A DNA stretch of 60,754 bases from JANMDU01 sp043777675. GTDB taxonomy: Bacteria; Pseudomonadota; Gammaproteobacteria; Burkholderiales; Burkholderiaceae_C. Below the pieces are notes generated by a model. It was not told the origin of the DNA, searched no databases, and worked only from the letters and a program-made list of their open reading frames with translations. The stretch lies in contig JAYWHR010000016.1 in the NCBI GenBank assembly GCA_043777675.1, positions 1 through 60,754 of the forward strand. Reading direction: 5' to 3'. The translations under genes and the position numbers were made by a program. Shown one piece after another: positions 40,420-49,885 of the stretch (position 1 is its first letter; each line of letters starts with the position of its first letter).

Positions 40420-43400
40420 TAGTAGCCCGGCTGGTTTTTCACCAACTCAAACACAGCACGTGTTGCTTCCCCGTTGCCATCGAAAAGCGGAAACAATGCA
40501 TTGAGCACCTGCGCCTCTCGCGCTTGGTTGCCACGCCAGCCGGAAGGCGCTTGCTCGCGAATCACGCTATCGATGCTCAGAGCGAGCGCTAAGCACTTGC
40601 CTCCAAGATCTCCGCTGTTATCTGACACTTGGTTTGGATTGGCGTCAGCAAGTATTTTGGATAAATTGTTATAAAGCACAGCCGCTTCGCGCTTGCCATG
40701 CAGTTGCGCCGGCAAGGCTTCGCCGGTTTGCTTGGCTGCAAGTTGTTTCACCAAAGCCTCTGCATTGCGCAAAAAATCTTCATAGGCGGCAGCATCTGCG
40801 CGGCTTTGCTTGATCAAATCCGCCAGCAGCTTAGACATCTTTTCATAAAACGCTGGATCAGTGAGCTGATCGCGGATGATCGTCTTACGGATGTTGTTGA
40901 TGATGCCCTCGGCAATTGCTTTGTTCGATAGCTTGCCCTTTTCATTCAGACGTTTGGCAATTGCATCGTGAATGCCGGTTTCGATGATCAGCTCAGTGAG
41001 CGATAGTTCACCCAGCTCGCCTAAATTTGCCGCAGGATCCGCTTGCACATAAGTGTTGAGCAGATGACGCATATCTGCCTCATACGGCTTGATATCCAGC
41101 TCCTCGCCAGAATGCTTTTTGATGGCTGAGCGAATCTCGCTGTAGAAAGCCACATCTTTTTGCAAGGCGGTGATTTGCGCAGCGCTGTATCCCGCCTCTT
41201 CAAGGTTTTGCGCAATGGCCGCATAGGCTCGAACGAAAGCAGCTGTCGCCTTATAAAACGTGATGCGTAGCGCCTCTGTTTCGGCCAAAGCACTGGGGTT
41301 CGCTGCATCGCCACAAAAATAGTGCAAATATTGCTCCATTGCGCGCGGCAGCGCCACTGGCTCGCATAGGTAGCGCAGCGATTCCATCGCAGTATCGAGC
41401 TGCTTGCGGCCTTCTTCTAGCCAGTTTTTCAGCTGAATATTGTTGCTGCCTTGCCCATCATCTTCGGTGTCAAGTTCATCCGAGCTATAAATCGCAATGG
41501 CTTCCTGTACATCGCCAAACAGCTTTTTATAGTCCACGATGTAGCCATAGGTTTTGTCATCGCCATCCAGCCGATTCGTGCGGCAGATGGCTTGAAAGAG
41601 ATTGTGGCCGCGCAGCTCGTTGTCGAGGTAAATATAGCTGCAGCTCGGCGCATCAAAGCCCGTGAGCAGCTTGCTCACGACGATCAACAGCTTCAAATTA
41701 GCAGGCTCTTCAATGAAGCGCCGCTTCATCTCGGCTTCATATTTTTCTGTGGTGGCAAAGCCATTGAGCACATGCTGCGAGTAGGTCTCAAACTTGTAGC
41801 GTTCGTCGCTGTTGGCCGCTTCGCGCGAGATGGTGTTGTGATTCGGCTCATAGGATGTGATGATCCCGCAGTACGCCCCAAAGCTGGTGTGTTGAAACAA
41901 CCTGAAATAGTGGCAGGCATCGTAGATTGAGGAAGTCACCAAAATCGCCGTGCCACGGTCGTTATTCAGGCGCGGCTTGAGTGCAAAATCGCCAATGATG
42001 TCGGCAATGATCTCGCGCTTGCGACCCTCGGCGCTCATCAGCTCCTCAATTGTTGCCCAGCGCTTGCGCACCAAGGCCTTTTGGAAGTTGTTGAGATTCT
42101 TGGTTTTGTACTCAAACCATTCGTCGATTCGTTTTTGCGAAGTCAGCCGCTGCGGCACATCGCGCGCATCGTATTTCAAATCCAGCACCACTTTATCGGC
42201 CACAGCTTCGTGGAATTTATAAGTATGAATCGTCGTGCCAAACACATCGCGCGTCATCTTCTTGTCTGTGAGGAGTAGTGGCGTACCCGTGAAGCCGATG
42301 AATAGCGCATCGCCCAGCCAGCGCTTCATCTGTAGATTCATATCGCCGCCCTGCGTGCGGTGGCATTCATCCACGAAGACGTAAAAATTCCCCATCACGC
42401 TCGGTGGATCGCCTTTGAGATCTGCCACATCAAATTTATGAATCAGTGCGCAAAGCAGGCGCGGCGCAGCAGCGGAGAGCTTGGCCACAAACTCTGCTCG
42501 CGAAGCAATGCGCGGCGAAGGCGATTCAGTGCCAATCACGCCTGCATTGCGCATCACGCCTTCTATCTGCTTATCCAGCTCATCGCGATCCGTCACGATC
42601 AAGATGCGAGCCTGCGGGTCATGCTCTAGCAGCCATTTGGCCAGCAACACCATCAAGATACTTTTGCCGCTGCCCTGCGTATGCCAGATCACGCCACCCT
42701 CGCGCTTGGCAATCCGCGCTTGCGCTGCTTTGAGCCCAAAGTACTGGTGTTGACGTGGCACTTTCTTGCGCCCACCATCAAAAATCATGCAGTGGCGCAG
42801 CAAATCCAATAATCTGGCCTTGTTGCACATCTGAGCCAGTGGCCTATCAAGCAGCGCGCCTTCTGCTGGGCTTGAACCTGCAAGCACCGGCGCTTCATCT
42901 TTCCACTCAACGAAAAATTGCGCCTCCGTGGTCGCTGTGCCATAGCGCAAGCCCTGCGAATCGTTGCCCGCCAGCAGAAGCTGCGCCGCACTGAAAAAGC
43001 CTTGGTTAAAAAGCTCTTCTTGATTGGTGCAGAGCTGATAAACCCCATCGGCTACATCCACCGAGCTGCGCTTGAGCTCAATCACCGCAACTGCCAAGCC
43101 ATTGAGATACAGCACGATATCTGGCCGCCTCTGGTGGCCGCCCCGCAGTGTCACCTCTTCAGCCAAAGCAAAATCATTGTTCTCCGGCTGCTCCCAATCA
43201 ATCAGATGCACCGTCTCATGCGCAACGCCTGCCGCAATTTGCACCGGCACGCCATATCGCAGCAATTGGTAGGTGCGCAAATTGGCTTGATAGAGCGTGA
43301 TGCCCGTCGCATCAAATGCGCTTTCTAATTTTTGGAGCGCGGCAGAAATGTGGGCTAGCGAATAGCCGCGCGCAGCCAAGTGTTTGCTCAGCAGCGCCGT

Positions 43401-43538
43401 TTCAATCGCTCGGTTGCCATCCCGCTTGCTCCAATCGCCAAGGTAGCGGTAGCCCAAGCCATCTGGCCGGGCGGCGTTGGTAAAAAGATCAATCACGCGA
43501 TCTTGCGTGGCGCGCTCCGAGCGGCTGTGATCAGTCAT
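40419..43538 (-). CDS. hsdR: Type I restriction enzyme endonuclease/translocase subunit
   Basis: HsdR cuts DNA after ATP-driven translocation once the HsdM-HsdS complex meets unmodified sites. The 1039 residues carry the endonuclease motif RRPDIVLYLNGLAVAVIELK (D and ExK), Walker A VIWHTQGSGKSILMVLLAKW, the DEAD-box VFVDECHRTQGGDM, motif GFTGTPLLL, and later helicase motifs such as DAPSCSYIYLDNEL and HNLFQAICRTNR. The C-terminal part is a helical assembly domain. It overlaps the AlbA_2 gene upstream and YgjP downstream. Confidence 0.96.
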   Translation of the reverse strand: MTDHSRSERATQDRVIDLFTNAARPDGLGYRYLGDWSKRDGNRAIETALLSKHLAARGYSLAHISAALQKLESAFDATGITLYQANLRTYQLLRYGVPVQIAAGVAHETVHLIDWEQPENNDFALAEEVTLRGGHQRRPDIVLYLNGLAVAVIELKRSSVDVADGVYQLCTNQEELFNQGFFSAAQLLLAGNDSQGLRYGTATTEAQFFVEWKDEAPVLAGSSPAEGALLDRPLAQMCNKARLLDLLRHCMIFDGGRKKVPRQHQYFGLKAAQARIAKREGGVIWHTQGSGKSILMVLLAKWLLEHDPQARILIVTDRDELDKQIEGVMRNAGVIGTESPSPRIASRAEFVAKLSAAAPRLLCALIHKFDVADLKGDPPSVMGNFYVFVDECHRTQGGDMNLQMKRWLGDALFIGFTGTPLLLTDKKMTRDVFGTTIHTYKFHEAVADKVVLDLKYDARDVPQRLTSQKRIDEWFEYKTKNLNNFQKALVRKRWATIEELMSAEGRKREIIADIIGDFALKPRLNNDRGTAILVTSSIYDACHYFRLFQHTSFGAYCGIITSYEPNHNTISREAANSDERYKFETYSQHVLNGFATTEKYEAEMKRRFIEEPANLKLLIVVSKLLTGFDAPSCSYIYLDNELRGHNLFQAICRTNRLDGDDKTYGYIVDYKKLFGDVQEAIAIYSSDELDTEDDGQGSNNIQLKNWLEEGRKQLDTAMESLRYLCEPVALPRAMEQYLHYFCGDAANPSALAETEALRITFYKATAAFVRAYAAIAQNLEEAGYSAAQITALQKDVAFYSEIRSAIKKHSGEELDIKPYEADMRHLLNTYVQADPAANLGELGELSLTELIIETGIHDAIAKRLNEKGKLSNKAIAEGIINNIRKTIIRDQLTDPAFYEKMSKLLADLIKQSRADAAAYEDFLRNAEALVKQLAAKQTGEALPAQLHGKREAAVLYNNLSKILADANPNQVSDNSGDLGGKCLALALSIDSVIREQAPSGWRGNQAREAQVLNALFPLFDGNGEATRAVFELVKNQPGY

Positions 43539-44890
43539 GGCTTAGCTCCTCCAATTCCTACTTCCCAATGCCCACCTTTTTGTGGGCCCACATATTTCAA
43601 GCGCCCCTCTTTCACTAATTTTGCGGCAGCCAGCTCAATGGCTCTTGGGGTTTTGCCGATCTCAGCGGCCACTTCTGCCAAGGTCATGGAGGGCGTGGCG
43701 CTAAGTAGCCGGAGGATTTCTACGGGCGTTTTCACCGAAGTTTTCACCGAAGTTTCTACCGAAGTTTCTACCGAAGTTTTCTCGGGTGCGCTAGCAAATT
43801 CAAAAGTCACCCAAAGCCCGCCATCCTCCAGCTGCATGAGAGGCGCTGCCAAGCCAGCATCCAAGCAAGAGCCCACCATGCCCTCAATCCCGCGCCCCCA
43901 AGATTCAATCTGCCCCGCGCGAAAGAAGGCATTCGCCACATCGGGGTTAAACGGCGCAGAGGCATGCTTGGCCAGCAGCCGCTCCACCGTCCACTCAGGA
44001 GACAAGCGCCCAGCATTCCAAATCATCAGCTTATGGGCATACACGCTGATCTGGATCGGTGCGCCGCTGGTGTAATCCTTGTGCACCACCGCATTGAGCA
44101 GCGCCTCGCGCAGCGCAGGCAGCGGCACAGGCCAGGTCTCCACCCGCTGCAAGCCCTCGTAGCTGATCAGCGCCTTCATGTATTTGGCTTGCAGCAGCTC
44201 AATCGTTTTATTCACCTGCACCAAGAGCGGCCCATTGATCTCATCTTGATACACAAGATCAGCATTGCTCTCAAAAAAGCCAATTTTGATGAATGCGCCA
44301 GTAAACCAGCGCCCCGGATCGGCATGAAAAAGCAGCGCCGCTGCCCGCTTGCAAGCGCCATCTTGCGTCAAATGCAAGCGCTCCAGCAGAGCCGCATCAT
44401 TCTCTTGCAGTGCCGCCTCAGGCAGCCGCTGGCTGCGCACGGCCTGCTGGCGAAAGAGCTTGAGTGCCCCCGCATCCAAATCGCTCACCTTCAGGCCCGG
44501 CAGCGCCACGCCATCCCAATGCAGCCCTTGCTTCCTCAATAAAAAATGAGCGAGCGCCGCGCCCTTGAGCTCTTGCTTCGTGCTGCCGCTGCGAAAGTGA
44601 TATTCCCCTTTGTAGCTGATCGGGCTCGGATACGGCTCCTCCCGAATCTCCAGCAGCTCTTTGCCATCTTCAAGAAGCAAATTCACATCCGCCATGATGC
44701 CGAGCACATCGCGCACTTTATTTGGAATCTCTTCGAGCAGACGCTCAGCATTGGCCACGCCCACTGCTTGGCCTGCGTCATTGCGCCCAATCACCAGCGA
44801 GCCACCCTCCGCATTGGCAAAGCCACACACCCAGCGCAAATACTCATCGCGCCACGATTCTTTCCATTCGGTGTGCTGGTTTTCTTTCAT
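43535..44890 (-). CDS. AlbA_2 / ATP-binding (RecG-like) accessory protein in the hsd operon
   Basis: A 451-residue protein between hsdS and hsdR. The N-terminus HTEWKESWRDEYLRWVCGFANAEGGSLVIG is the AlbA_2 (Schlafen-like) domain; the middle LPALREALLNAVVHKDYTSGAPIQISVYAHKLMIWNAGRL is the GHKL-like HATPase_c_4 domain, with EALLNAVVHKDY as the nucleotide-binding helix. The C-terminus (LSATPSMTLAEVAAEIGKTPRAIELA) is a winged helix. A four-residue repeat TSVE/TSVK (12-bp units, 43728-43787) links the last two. Both ends overlap neighbours by 4 bases. Such proteins are common cargo in type I systems; they may regulate expression or act in defence. Confidence 0.9.
   Translation of the reverse strand: MKENQHTEWKESWRDEYLRWVCGFANAEGGSLVIGRNDAGQAVGVANAERLLEEIPNKVRDVLGIMADVNLLLEDGKELLEIREEPYPSPISYKGEYHFRSGSTKQELKGAALAHFLLRKQGLHWDGVALPGLKVSDLDAGALKLFRQQAVRSQRLPEAALQENDAALLERLHLTQDGACKRAAALLFHADPGRWFTGAFIKIGFFESNADLVYQDEINGPLLVQVNKTIELLQAKYMKALISYEGLQRVETWPVPLPALREALLNAVVHKDYTSGAPIQISVYAHKLMIWNAGRLSPEWTVERLLAKHASAPFNPDVANAFFRAGQIESWGRGIEGMVGSCLDAGLAAPLMQLEDGGLWVTFEFASAPEKTSVETSVETSVKTSVKTPVEILRLLSATPSMTLAEVAAEIGKTPRAIELAAAKLVKEGRLKYVGPQKGGHWEVGIGGAKP
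43728..43787 (-). repeat. 12-bp tandem repeat in the AlbA_2 gene linker
   Basis: Four near-identical 12-bp units (43728-43775, GTTTTCACCGAA or GTTTCTACCGAA) and a degenerate fifth, encoding the linker TSVETSVETSVKTSVK on the minus strand. The unit is a multiple of three, so slippage would change the length of the linker without shifting frame. Confidence 0.85.
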
Positions 44891-46173
44891 ACCAATCGAA
44901 TTCTGCCAGTCAGCAGCTCTTGCATCATGGCTTGCTTGAGGGCTTGGGTTTTGCTGCGGCGCGTTTGAAGCGCGTATAGCTCGGCATCCATGTCCGAAAG
45001 GATGGTTGCGATGGCGGTCTGTTCGGCGAGCGTCGGCACTGGCAACGTCAGTTTCACAATGTTGGATTTACTGATTCCAGAAACTTTCGTGCCTACCGCA
45101 TAGAACATGAACTGTTTGCGTATCGCGGAGGTCTGGAAACAAAATTGCAAATACTCATGAGCTAGTTCCGCCGTTTTAGGTTTCGCTACTATCGTGTGCA
45201 GTCCCGAAATAAATGGCAGATTTTCCTTGTTCACAACTACAACGTGCTTGCTCGTACCGTCGTCATCTTCTGATGCATCAACAAACACAACATCACCATC
45301 CTCAAGCAGTGATTCGCGGGAGACTTGATTTATGGAAATATCCAATTTTGGAATGTTCTGAAAGTCATCGCTTGTATCGATAGTTGTCTTTGAAGATCCG
45401 TGAATATCGCCGTAATGAAGGTAGCAGTGTCCTTCGGTAGAAAGCTGGTCGCGCGAGGCAGAGTACCCGCCGCTGAATCTGAATAAATCCCCCATCCGCT
45501 TCACATTCCACTCCCCACTGAACCCCGGCAGGCGGGTTTGGCCGGTGAGGAGTTGTTGCATGGCGGCTTGCTTGAGGTTTTGCTCCTTGGCAATCAACCG
45601 ATCCAGCCCACCCAGCAGCGCATCCACATCACTCAACGCCTCTGCTATGGCGCGTTGTTCGGGCAGAGGTGGAAGCTGAACTTTCAAACCAAATAACGTA
45701 CTTTGATTGAGATTGATCATCGTCGTACCGACTGAAGAATCTTCAATAGCTGAGATGGCTTGGGGGCTCGAAAGTACTCGCTGTAAAAATTCTGCGTCCG
45801 TATTTAAAGGACGAACGATCATCGATCCCGTGCCGCACAGCCATCCCACTTGATCTGATTGAACGACTGCGCATCTACCCATATCTCCGCGTCGACCAAT
45901 CAAAATTTCGCCGGGCTTAATGCGAAATTCAGAAAGGCTTTCTGCGGCTTGTTCAGAAACCGTCATTGTTCGCGTAGGCACAATCCGTCCATCGACGATA
46001 TGCATTGGGTTAACAATCGGAACACCGCCGTCAATATAGTCGGATTTATGTAACGCACTTCCGAATGGCCCAGTTCGAAAAGTGGCATGTTCACCGAGCG
46101 GAGCAGCGTTCCAATCATTTGGAATCACTCCCACCTCAGTACGCTTGTACCCCGCCCGCAGTTCCGTACTCAT
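44887..46173 (-). CDS. hsdS: Type I restriction-modification specificity subunit
   Basis: HsdS recognises the split DNA target for the hsd enzyme. The 428 residues have two target-recognition domains (about 10-170 and 215-390), each followed by a conserved coiled helix: LPPLPEQRAIAEALSDVDALLGGLDRLIAKEQNLKQAAMQQLLTG and the matching PTLAEQTAIATILSDMDAELYALQTRRSKTQALKQAMMQELLTGRIRL. The TRDs are AT-richer than the flanks, typical of shuffled specificity genes. The stop overlaps the AlbA_2 start. The target sequence cannot be predicted from sequence alone. Confidence 0.95.
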   Translation of the reverse strand: MSTELRAGYKRTEVGVIPNDWNAAPLGEHATFRTGPFGSALHKSDYIDGGVPIVNPMHIVDGRIVPTRTMTVSEQAAESLSEFRIKPGEILIGRRGDMGRCAVVQSDQVGWLCGTGSMIVRPLNTDAEFLQRVLSSPQAISAIEDSSVGTTMINLNQSTLFGLKVQLPPLPEQRAIAEALSDVDALLGGLDRLIAKEQNLKQAAMQQLLTGQTRLPGFSGEWNVKRMGDLFRFSGGYSASRDQLSTEGHCYLHYGDIHGSSKTTIDTSDDFQNIPKLDISINQVSRESLLEDGDVVFVDASEDDDGTSKHVVVVNKENLPFISGLHTIVAKPKTAELAHEYLQFCFQTSAIRKQFMFYAVGTKVSGISKSNIVKLTLPVPTLAEQTAIATILSDMDAELYALQTRRSKTQALKQAMMQELLTGRIRLV

Positions 46174-46254
46174 ACCGCACCCACCTGCGACGCAGCAGCC
46201 CTATCGCCGTCAAACGCCGCTGGACACTCAAATTTCAAGCCAAATCGGCCACTA

Positions 46255-46294
46255 GCCGGCATAGAACCTGCGCAAAGCGCTATTGAATTCATAG
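46255..46294 (-). repeat. 40-bp dispersed element, copy 10 (hsdM-hsdS gap)
   Basis: GCCGGC first on the plus strand, a spacer with TGCGCA, then the AT-rich palindrome ending ATAG. It lies in the 142-base gap, the only sizeable gap inside the otherwise overlapping hsd operon. Confidence 0.9.
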
Positions 46295-46315
46295 TAAGTA
46301 TCAAACGGATGGGAC

Positions 46316-48757
46316 TCACTGCCATACCGCCCCCATGCGCTTGAGATGTGCATTCACCTTGGCTGAGAGCGCATCCACCTCGCTGATGATCTCAGGCAGC
46401 GGCGCGGCGTAGCGCTCGGCGAGCTCGCGGACGCGGCTGGTGAGGGTTTGCGAGACGCGATCTAACTCGGCTTGCACTATCGCGCCTAGGCTGACCATCC
46501 ATTTGTCGTCGATGACCAATGTTTTGATATCAGCCACTGAAAGATGCGGATACTTCTCGTGGGCTAGTTTGTCGAGCGCGGCATCTTGCTCTTTGGCTGT
46601 GCGCCTAAGCGTGGCTTGGCTTGCTGTGAGCTCTTGCCAGCGCTTCAAAACGGCCATTTCCTCTTTGACTTCCTTGGTTGATTTCTCGCCTTTGATTTCT
46701 TTCAAGCGGGCGTTGATGTGGGCGGCATCGATCTTATCGAGTGCGCCGAGATAGGCTTCTTCGCCGCTGTATTCATCCTCAAGCTCGGCGAGGCTGGCGC
46801 TGGCGGCATCGAGCGCGGCGTGGCTGGCATCGAGTGCGGCTTGCTGCTTGGCAAAATAGCGCGCCACGATCAGCGCTTTGGGCACGAGGGCGCAGGCCCA
46901 GCCTTTGTCTTTTTGTTTGCCTTTTTTATCCGTCTCGATGATGCGGGCGGGCTCGGCCAGCCAGCCATCAGCGGCGATTAAATAGCAATCGTCTTGCATG
47001 CTGGCCGCCCAATAGTCCATCAGATGCTGATAGATATCGTAGGCATCAATTAAGGGCGTGGCTTCGTAGGCTTCTAGCAGCTCTTCGGCAATCGTACCGA
47101 TCAATGCTTTGGGATGGCCGCCCTTCTTGAAGGCTTGGAGCCGCTGGCTGGCGGCTTGGCGCCAGCGCTCGAAGCTGGTGGTGGCTTTGGCTTGGAAGGC
47201 GCGAAATTCTGGGTGGCTCAAAATCGCGGGCTTGACTTCGGGCAGCGGCTGCTTCAGGCGCACATAGCCCGCGCGGCCTGCGGATTCAAAAAGGCTCTTG
47301 CGAAGGCCGGGTAACACCTGCCAATAGGGTGCGAGGCGGCTGCTGGACGCATCCAAATCGCGCTCAGGTATGCCGCCGCGCAAATGGCCATCAATGTCTT
47401 GCAGATCTTCGGGCTCGGAGCTGTCGATATAGCGAGGGAGATTCAAATTGAAATCGTTTTTAGGATCGGCGATTTCGCTCAATTTCACCATGCGGGCATA
47501 GCGCGGCGCGTCTTGCTGCTTGGCAAAGGCATCCACGATGCGATGAATATCTTGCTCGCGCAGGCGATTTTTGTTGCCATCTTTGACGAAGCCTTTGGCC
47601 GCATCAATCATGAAGATGCCTTTGCGGGCGCTGGCGTTTTCTTTATCGAGCACCAAGATGCATGCGGGGATGCCTGTGCCATAAAACAGATTCGCTGGCA
47701 GGCCAATGATGCCTTTGAGCACACCCGAGCGCACCAGCTGCTGGCGAATCTGGCCTTCTGCATTGCCGCGAAACAACACACCATGCGGCAAGATACAAGC
47801 GGCTTTGCCGTTGCTTTTCATGCTGCGGATGATGTGGAGCAAAAAAGCATAGTCGCCCTGCTTGGGCGGCGGCGTGCCCCATGCGAATCGTTGATAAGGA
47901 TCAGCATCTGGCGTGAGCCCACTCGTCCAGGTTTTGACGGAAAACGGTGGGTTGGCCACGACGTAATCGTAGGTGCGCAGTTGGCTGCCGTCTTTAAATT
48001 TTGGCTCGGCCAGCGTGTTGCCGCTCAAGATATTCGCAGTAGGAAAGTCATGCAGGATCATGTTCATGCGAGCGAGGCCTGCGGTGGTTACATCCATCTC
48101 TTGGCCTTCTAGCGTGATGCGCTTGCCGGCTTGCTCGGCTATTTTTAGGAGCAGCGAGCCTGAGCCGCAGGTCGGGTCGTAGGCTGTGGTGGCGGCTTTG
48201 GTATTTTGCGGGCTGATGCCAATCACCTGCGCGATAACGCGGCTGACTTCGGAGGGCGTGTAAAACTGGCCTTTGCTTTTGCCGCTCTCGGTGGCGAAAT
48301 GCCGCATGAGATATTCATAGGCATCGCCCAAGATATCGTCATGATCGGCGCGATTGTCTGAAAAATCGAGCTCGGGCTTTTGAAAAATGCTGATCAGATT
48401 GGTGAGGCGATCCACCATGGCTTGGCCTTCGCCCAGTTTGTTAGGGTCGTTGAAATCGGGGAAATCGCTTCTGGCTAGGCGCTCATTGGCATTGATCAGC
48501 GGCTGGATGATCTGGGTGTTGATCTTGTCGCCAATATCGCTTTTGCCTTTGAGGGCGATCATGCCGGCAAAGCTTGCGCCTTTGGGAATAGTCACGGGCG
48601 GGGCGAACGCGCTGCTGTTGCCGTATTTATCAGAGATGTATTTGATGAACAGCATAAACAGGACGTAATCCTTGTATTGGCTGGCATCCATGCCGCCGCG
48701 CAGTTCATCACACGAGGCCCAGAGGGAGGAATACAGATCAGATTTTTTGATGGGCAT
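46316..48757 (-). CDS. hsdM: Type I restriction-modification methyltransferase subunit
   Basis: HsdM methylates adenine in the HsdS target. The 813 residues start MPIKKSDLYSSLWASCDELRGGMDASQYKDYVLFMLFIKYISDKY, with SAM motif TAYDPTCGSGSLLLKIAEQAG and catalytic VVANPPFSVKTW (NPPF). The C-terminal half (about 500-813) is a long helical extension (ELEDEYSGEEAYLGALDKIDAAHINARLKEIKGEKS) found in the longer subgroup of type I M subunits, about 300 residues more than EcoKI HsdM. It starts the operon; a 113-base gap upstream contains another copy of the 40-bp element. Confidence 0.95.
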   Translation of the reverse strand: MPIKKSDLYSSLWASCDELRGGMDASQYKDYVLFMLFIKYISDKYGNSSAFAPPVTIPKGASFAGMIALKGKSDIGDKINTQIIQPLINANERLARSDFPDFNDPNKLGEGQAMVDRLTNLISIFQKPELDFSDNRADHDDILGDAYEYLMRHFATESGKSKGQFYTPSEVSRVIAQVIGISPQNTKAATTAYDPTCGSGSLLLKIAEQAGKRITLEGQEMDVTTAGLARMNMILHDFPTANILSGNTLAEPKFKDGSQLRTYDYVVANPPFSVKTWTSGLTPDADPYQRFAWGTPPPKQGDYAFLLHIIRSMKSNGKAACILPHGVLFRGNAEGQIRQQLVRSGVLKGIIGLPANLFYGTGIPACILVLDKENASARKGIFMIDAAKGFVKDGNKNRLREQDIHRIVDAFAKQQDAPRYARMVKLSEIADPKNDFNLNLPRYIDSSEPEDLQDIDGHLRGGIPERDLDASSSRLAPYWQVLPGLRKSLFESAGRAGYVRLKQPLPEVKPAILSHPEFRAFQAKATTSFERWRQAASQRLQAFKKGGHPKALIGTIAEELLEAYEATPLIDAYDIYQHLMDYWAASMQDDCYLIAADGWLAEPARIIETDKKGKQKDKGWACALVPKALIVARYFAKQQAALDASHAALDAASASLAELEDEYSGEEAYLGALDKIDAAHINARLKEIKGEKSTKEVKEEMAVLKRWQELTASQATLRRTAKEQDAALDKLAHEKYPHLSVADIKTLVIDDKWMVSLGAIVQAELDRVSQTLTSRVRELAERYAAPLPEIISEVDALSAKVNAHLKRMGAVWQ

Positions 48758-48842
48758 GGGCTAGATTATTACCTCAGCGATCCATCAAATGCGCTGGTTG
48801 GTTCAGATCTCGTTGATGAGAGAAACGGCTGGGGCTAATTTG

Positions 48843-48882
48843 CTATAAATTCAATAGCGATTCACGCAGACTATTGGCCGGC
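48843..48882 (+). repeat. 40-bp dispersed element, copy 11 (C-terminus of DUF2784 gene)
   Basis: CTATAAATTCAATAGC, spacer with CACGCAGACTATTG, GCCGGC. On the minus strand it supplies the last codons AGQ and the TAG stop of the DUF2784 gene. Confidence 0.9.
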
Positions 48883-49263
48883 GAGAGACGCTTTTTGCTT
48901 CAAAAAAAGTGCTAAACCATAGATCAATATGTTGATGACCAACACGCCAACGCCGAGCACGATTTGGATGGGGCGGGTGAGGCCATCGGGGTAGATGGCG
49001 GCGAGGAGGTAATGTTCAATGAAGCTGCTTGTGTAGCCTTGCTGGCCTGCGGCGTTGCGTAGTTGCTGCTCCAAAGGCGTGAGCGGGCATGTCCAGCCCA
49101 TCGTGACGACGGTAACTGCCCATGCGGCGCCGACTATGTGCAAAAAGAGCCCGGTTTTGCGCCAGCGACCATTCCGGTAGGTGAGCAGGCCACCGAAGAT
49201 GGCGAAGAGGATGAACAAGGCATGGAAAATGAGGATGGCATCTGCCAACATGCGGGGGTTCAT
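48871..49263 (-). CDS. DUF2784 membrane protein
   Basis: A 130-residue protein with four hydrophobic segments: MLADAILIFHALFILFAIFGGLL, FLHIVGAAWAVTVVTMGW, and ILVLGVGVLVINILIYGLALFLK-like. WTCPLTPLEQQLRNAAGQQGY is the conserved middle of DUF2784. No function is known. Its last three residues and the stop codon are encoded by a 40-bp dispersed element, so the C-terminus may have been altered by insertion. Confidence 0.87.
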   Translation of the reverse strand: MNPRMLADAILIFHALFILFAIFGGLLTYRNGRWRKTGLFLHIVGAAWAVTVVTMGWTCPLTPLEQQLRNAAGQQGYTSSFIEHYLLAAIYPDGLTRPIQIVLGVGVLVINILIYGLALFLKQKASLAGQ

Positions 49264-49303
49264 TGGGGGCTCACTGCTGACTCACTGCTGGCTATTTGGG
49301 TGC

Positions 49304-49861
49304 TTATTCGGGAATCGCTTGCGAATGCTCGCCCAAATTGCTGCGGGCGATATTGCGAAGCGGTTGACGAGCGCCTTCATCCACTGAATCGAGCTCGCCG
49401 GTAAATTGCCCGTCGATGTAGAGCCACCTCGCAGCGTCTCCCACGCCCTCTCGGATAAATCGGCTCGTCTCGTGCAAGCGGCCAGCGCGGCCCATGCTGT
49501 CGCGGTAGCGTGCGACGAATTCGACGATGCCTGCATCGCCCAAACCGTTGCCAGAGATGGCGCTGTGTTTGACTTCGAGGCCGAGCCATTTGGTCGGCGG
49601 AAATTCGATGCTGCCGGGCGAAGATTCGCCGTACCAAGTGGCCAGTAGATAGTCTCCAAGGGCGAGGACATAGGCACTGTAGCGCGAGCGCATGAGGGCT
49701 TCAGGGGTGGGGGCGTGGCGCTGCGGGTTGGCTTGCAGGCCCGCATGCCACTGACCGCAGCATGCGCTGTACGGTTTTTCGCTGCCGCAGGGGCAGGGAG
49801 CGGTTTGCGCTAGGGCGGCGGCTTGGTGTTTTTGCTTGGGGAAGGCGTGATGCGTGCTCAT
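49304..49861 (-). CDS. YchJ family protein (SEC-C metal-binding)
   Basis: A 185-residue YchJ/UPF0225 protein. The N-terminal SEC-C motif CPCGSEKPYSACCGQWH binds zinc. APTPEALMRSRYSAYVLALGDYLLATWY and LEVKHSAISGNGLGDAGIVEFVARYRD are the conserved UPF0225 blocks. The role is unknown; SEC-C domains often mediate interactions with SecB-like or ribosome partners. It lies 24 bases after the M48 protease gene in the same direction. Confidence 0.92.
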   Translation of the reverse strand: MSTHHAFPKQKHQAAALAQTAPCPCGSEKPYSACCGQWHAGLQANPQRHAPTPEALMRSRYSAYVLALGDYLLATWYGESSPGSIEFPPTKWLGLEVKHSAISGNGLGDAGIVEFVARYRDSMGRAGRLHETSRFIREGVGDAARWLYIDGQFTGELDSVDEGARQPLRNIARSNLGEHSQAIPE

Positions 49862-49885
49862 GCCGCTATTGTCAGGGTTGACAGC

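Noticed and set aside
43728..43787. 12-bp repeat as an on/off phase-variation switch
   Set aside because: The unit is a multiple of three, so changes in number would not shift the frame.
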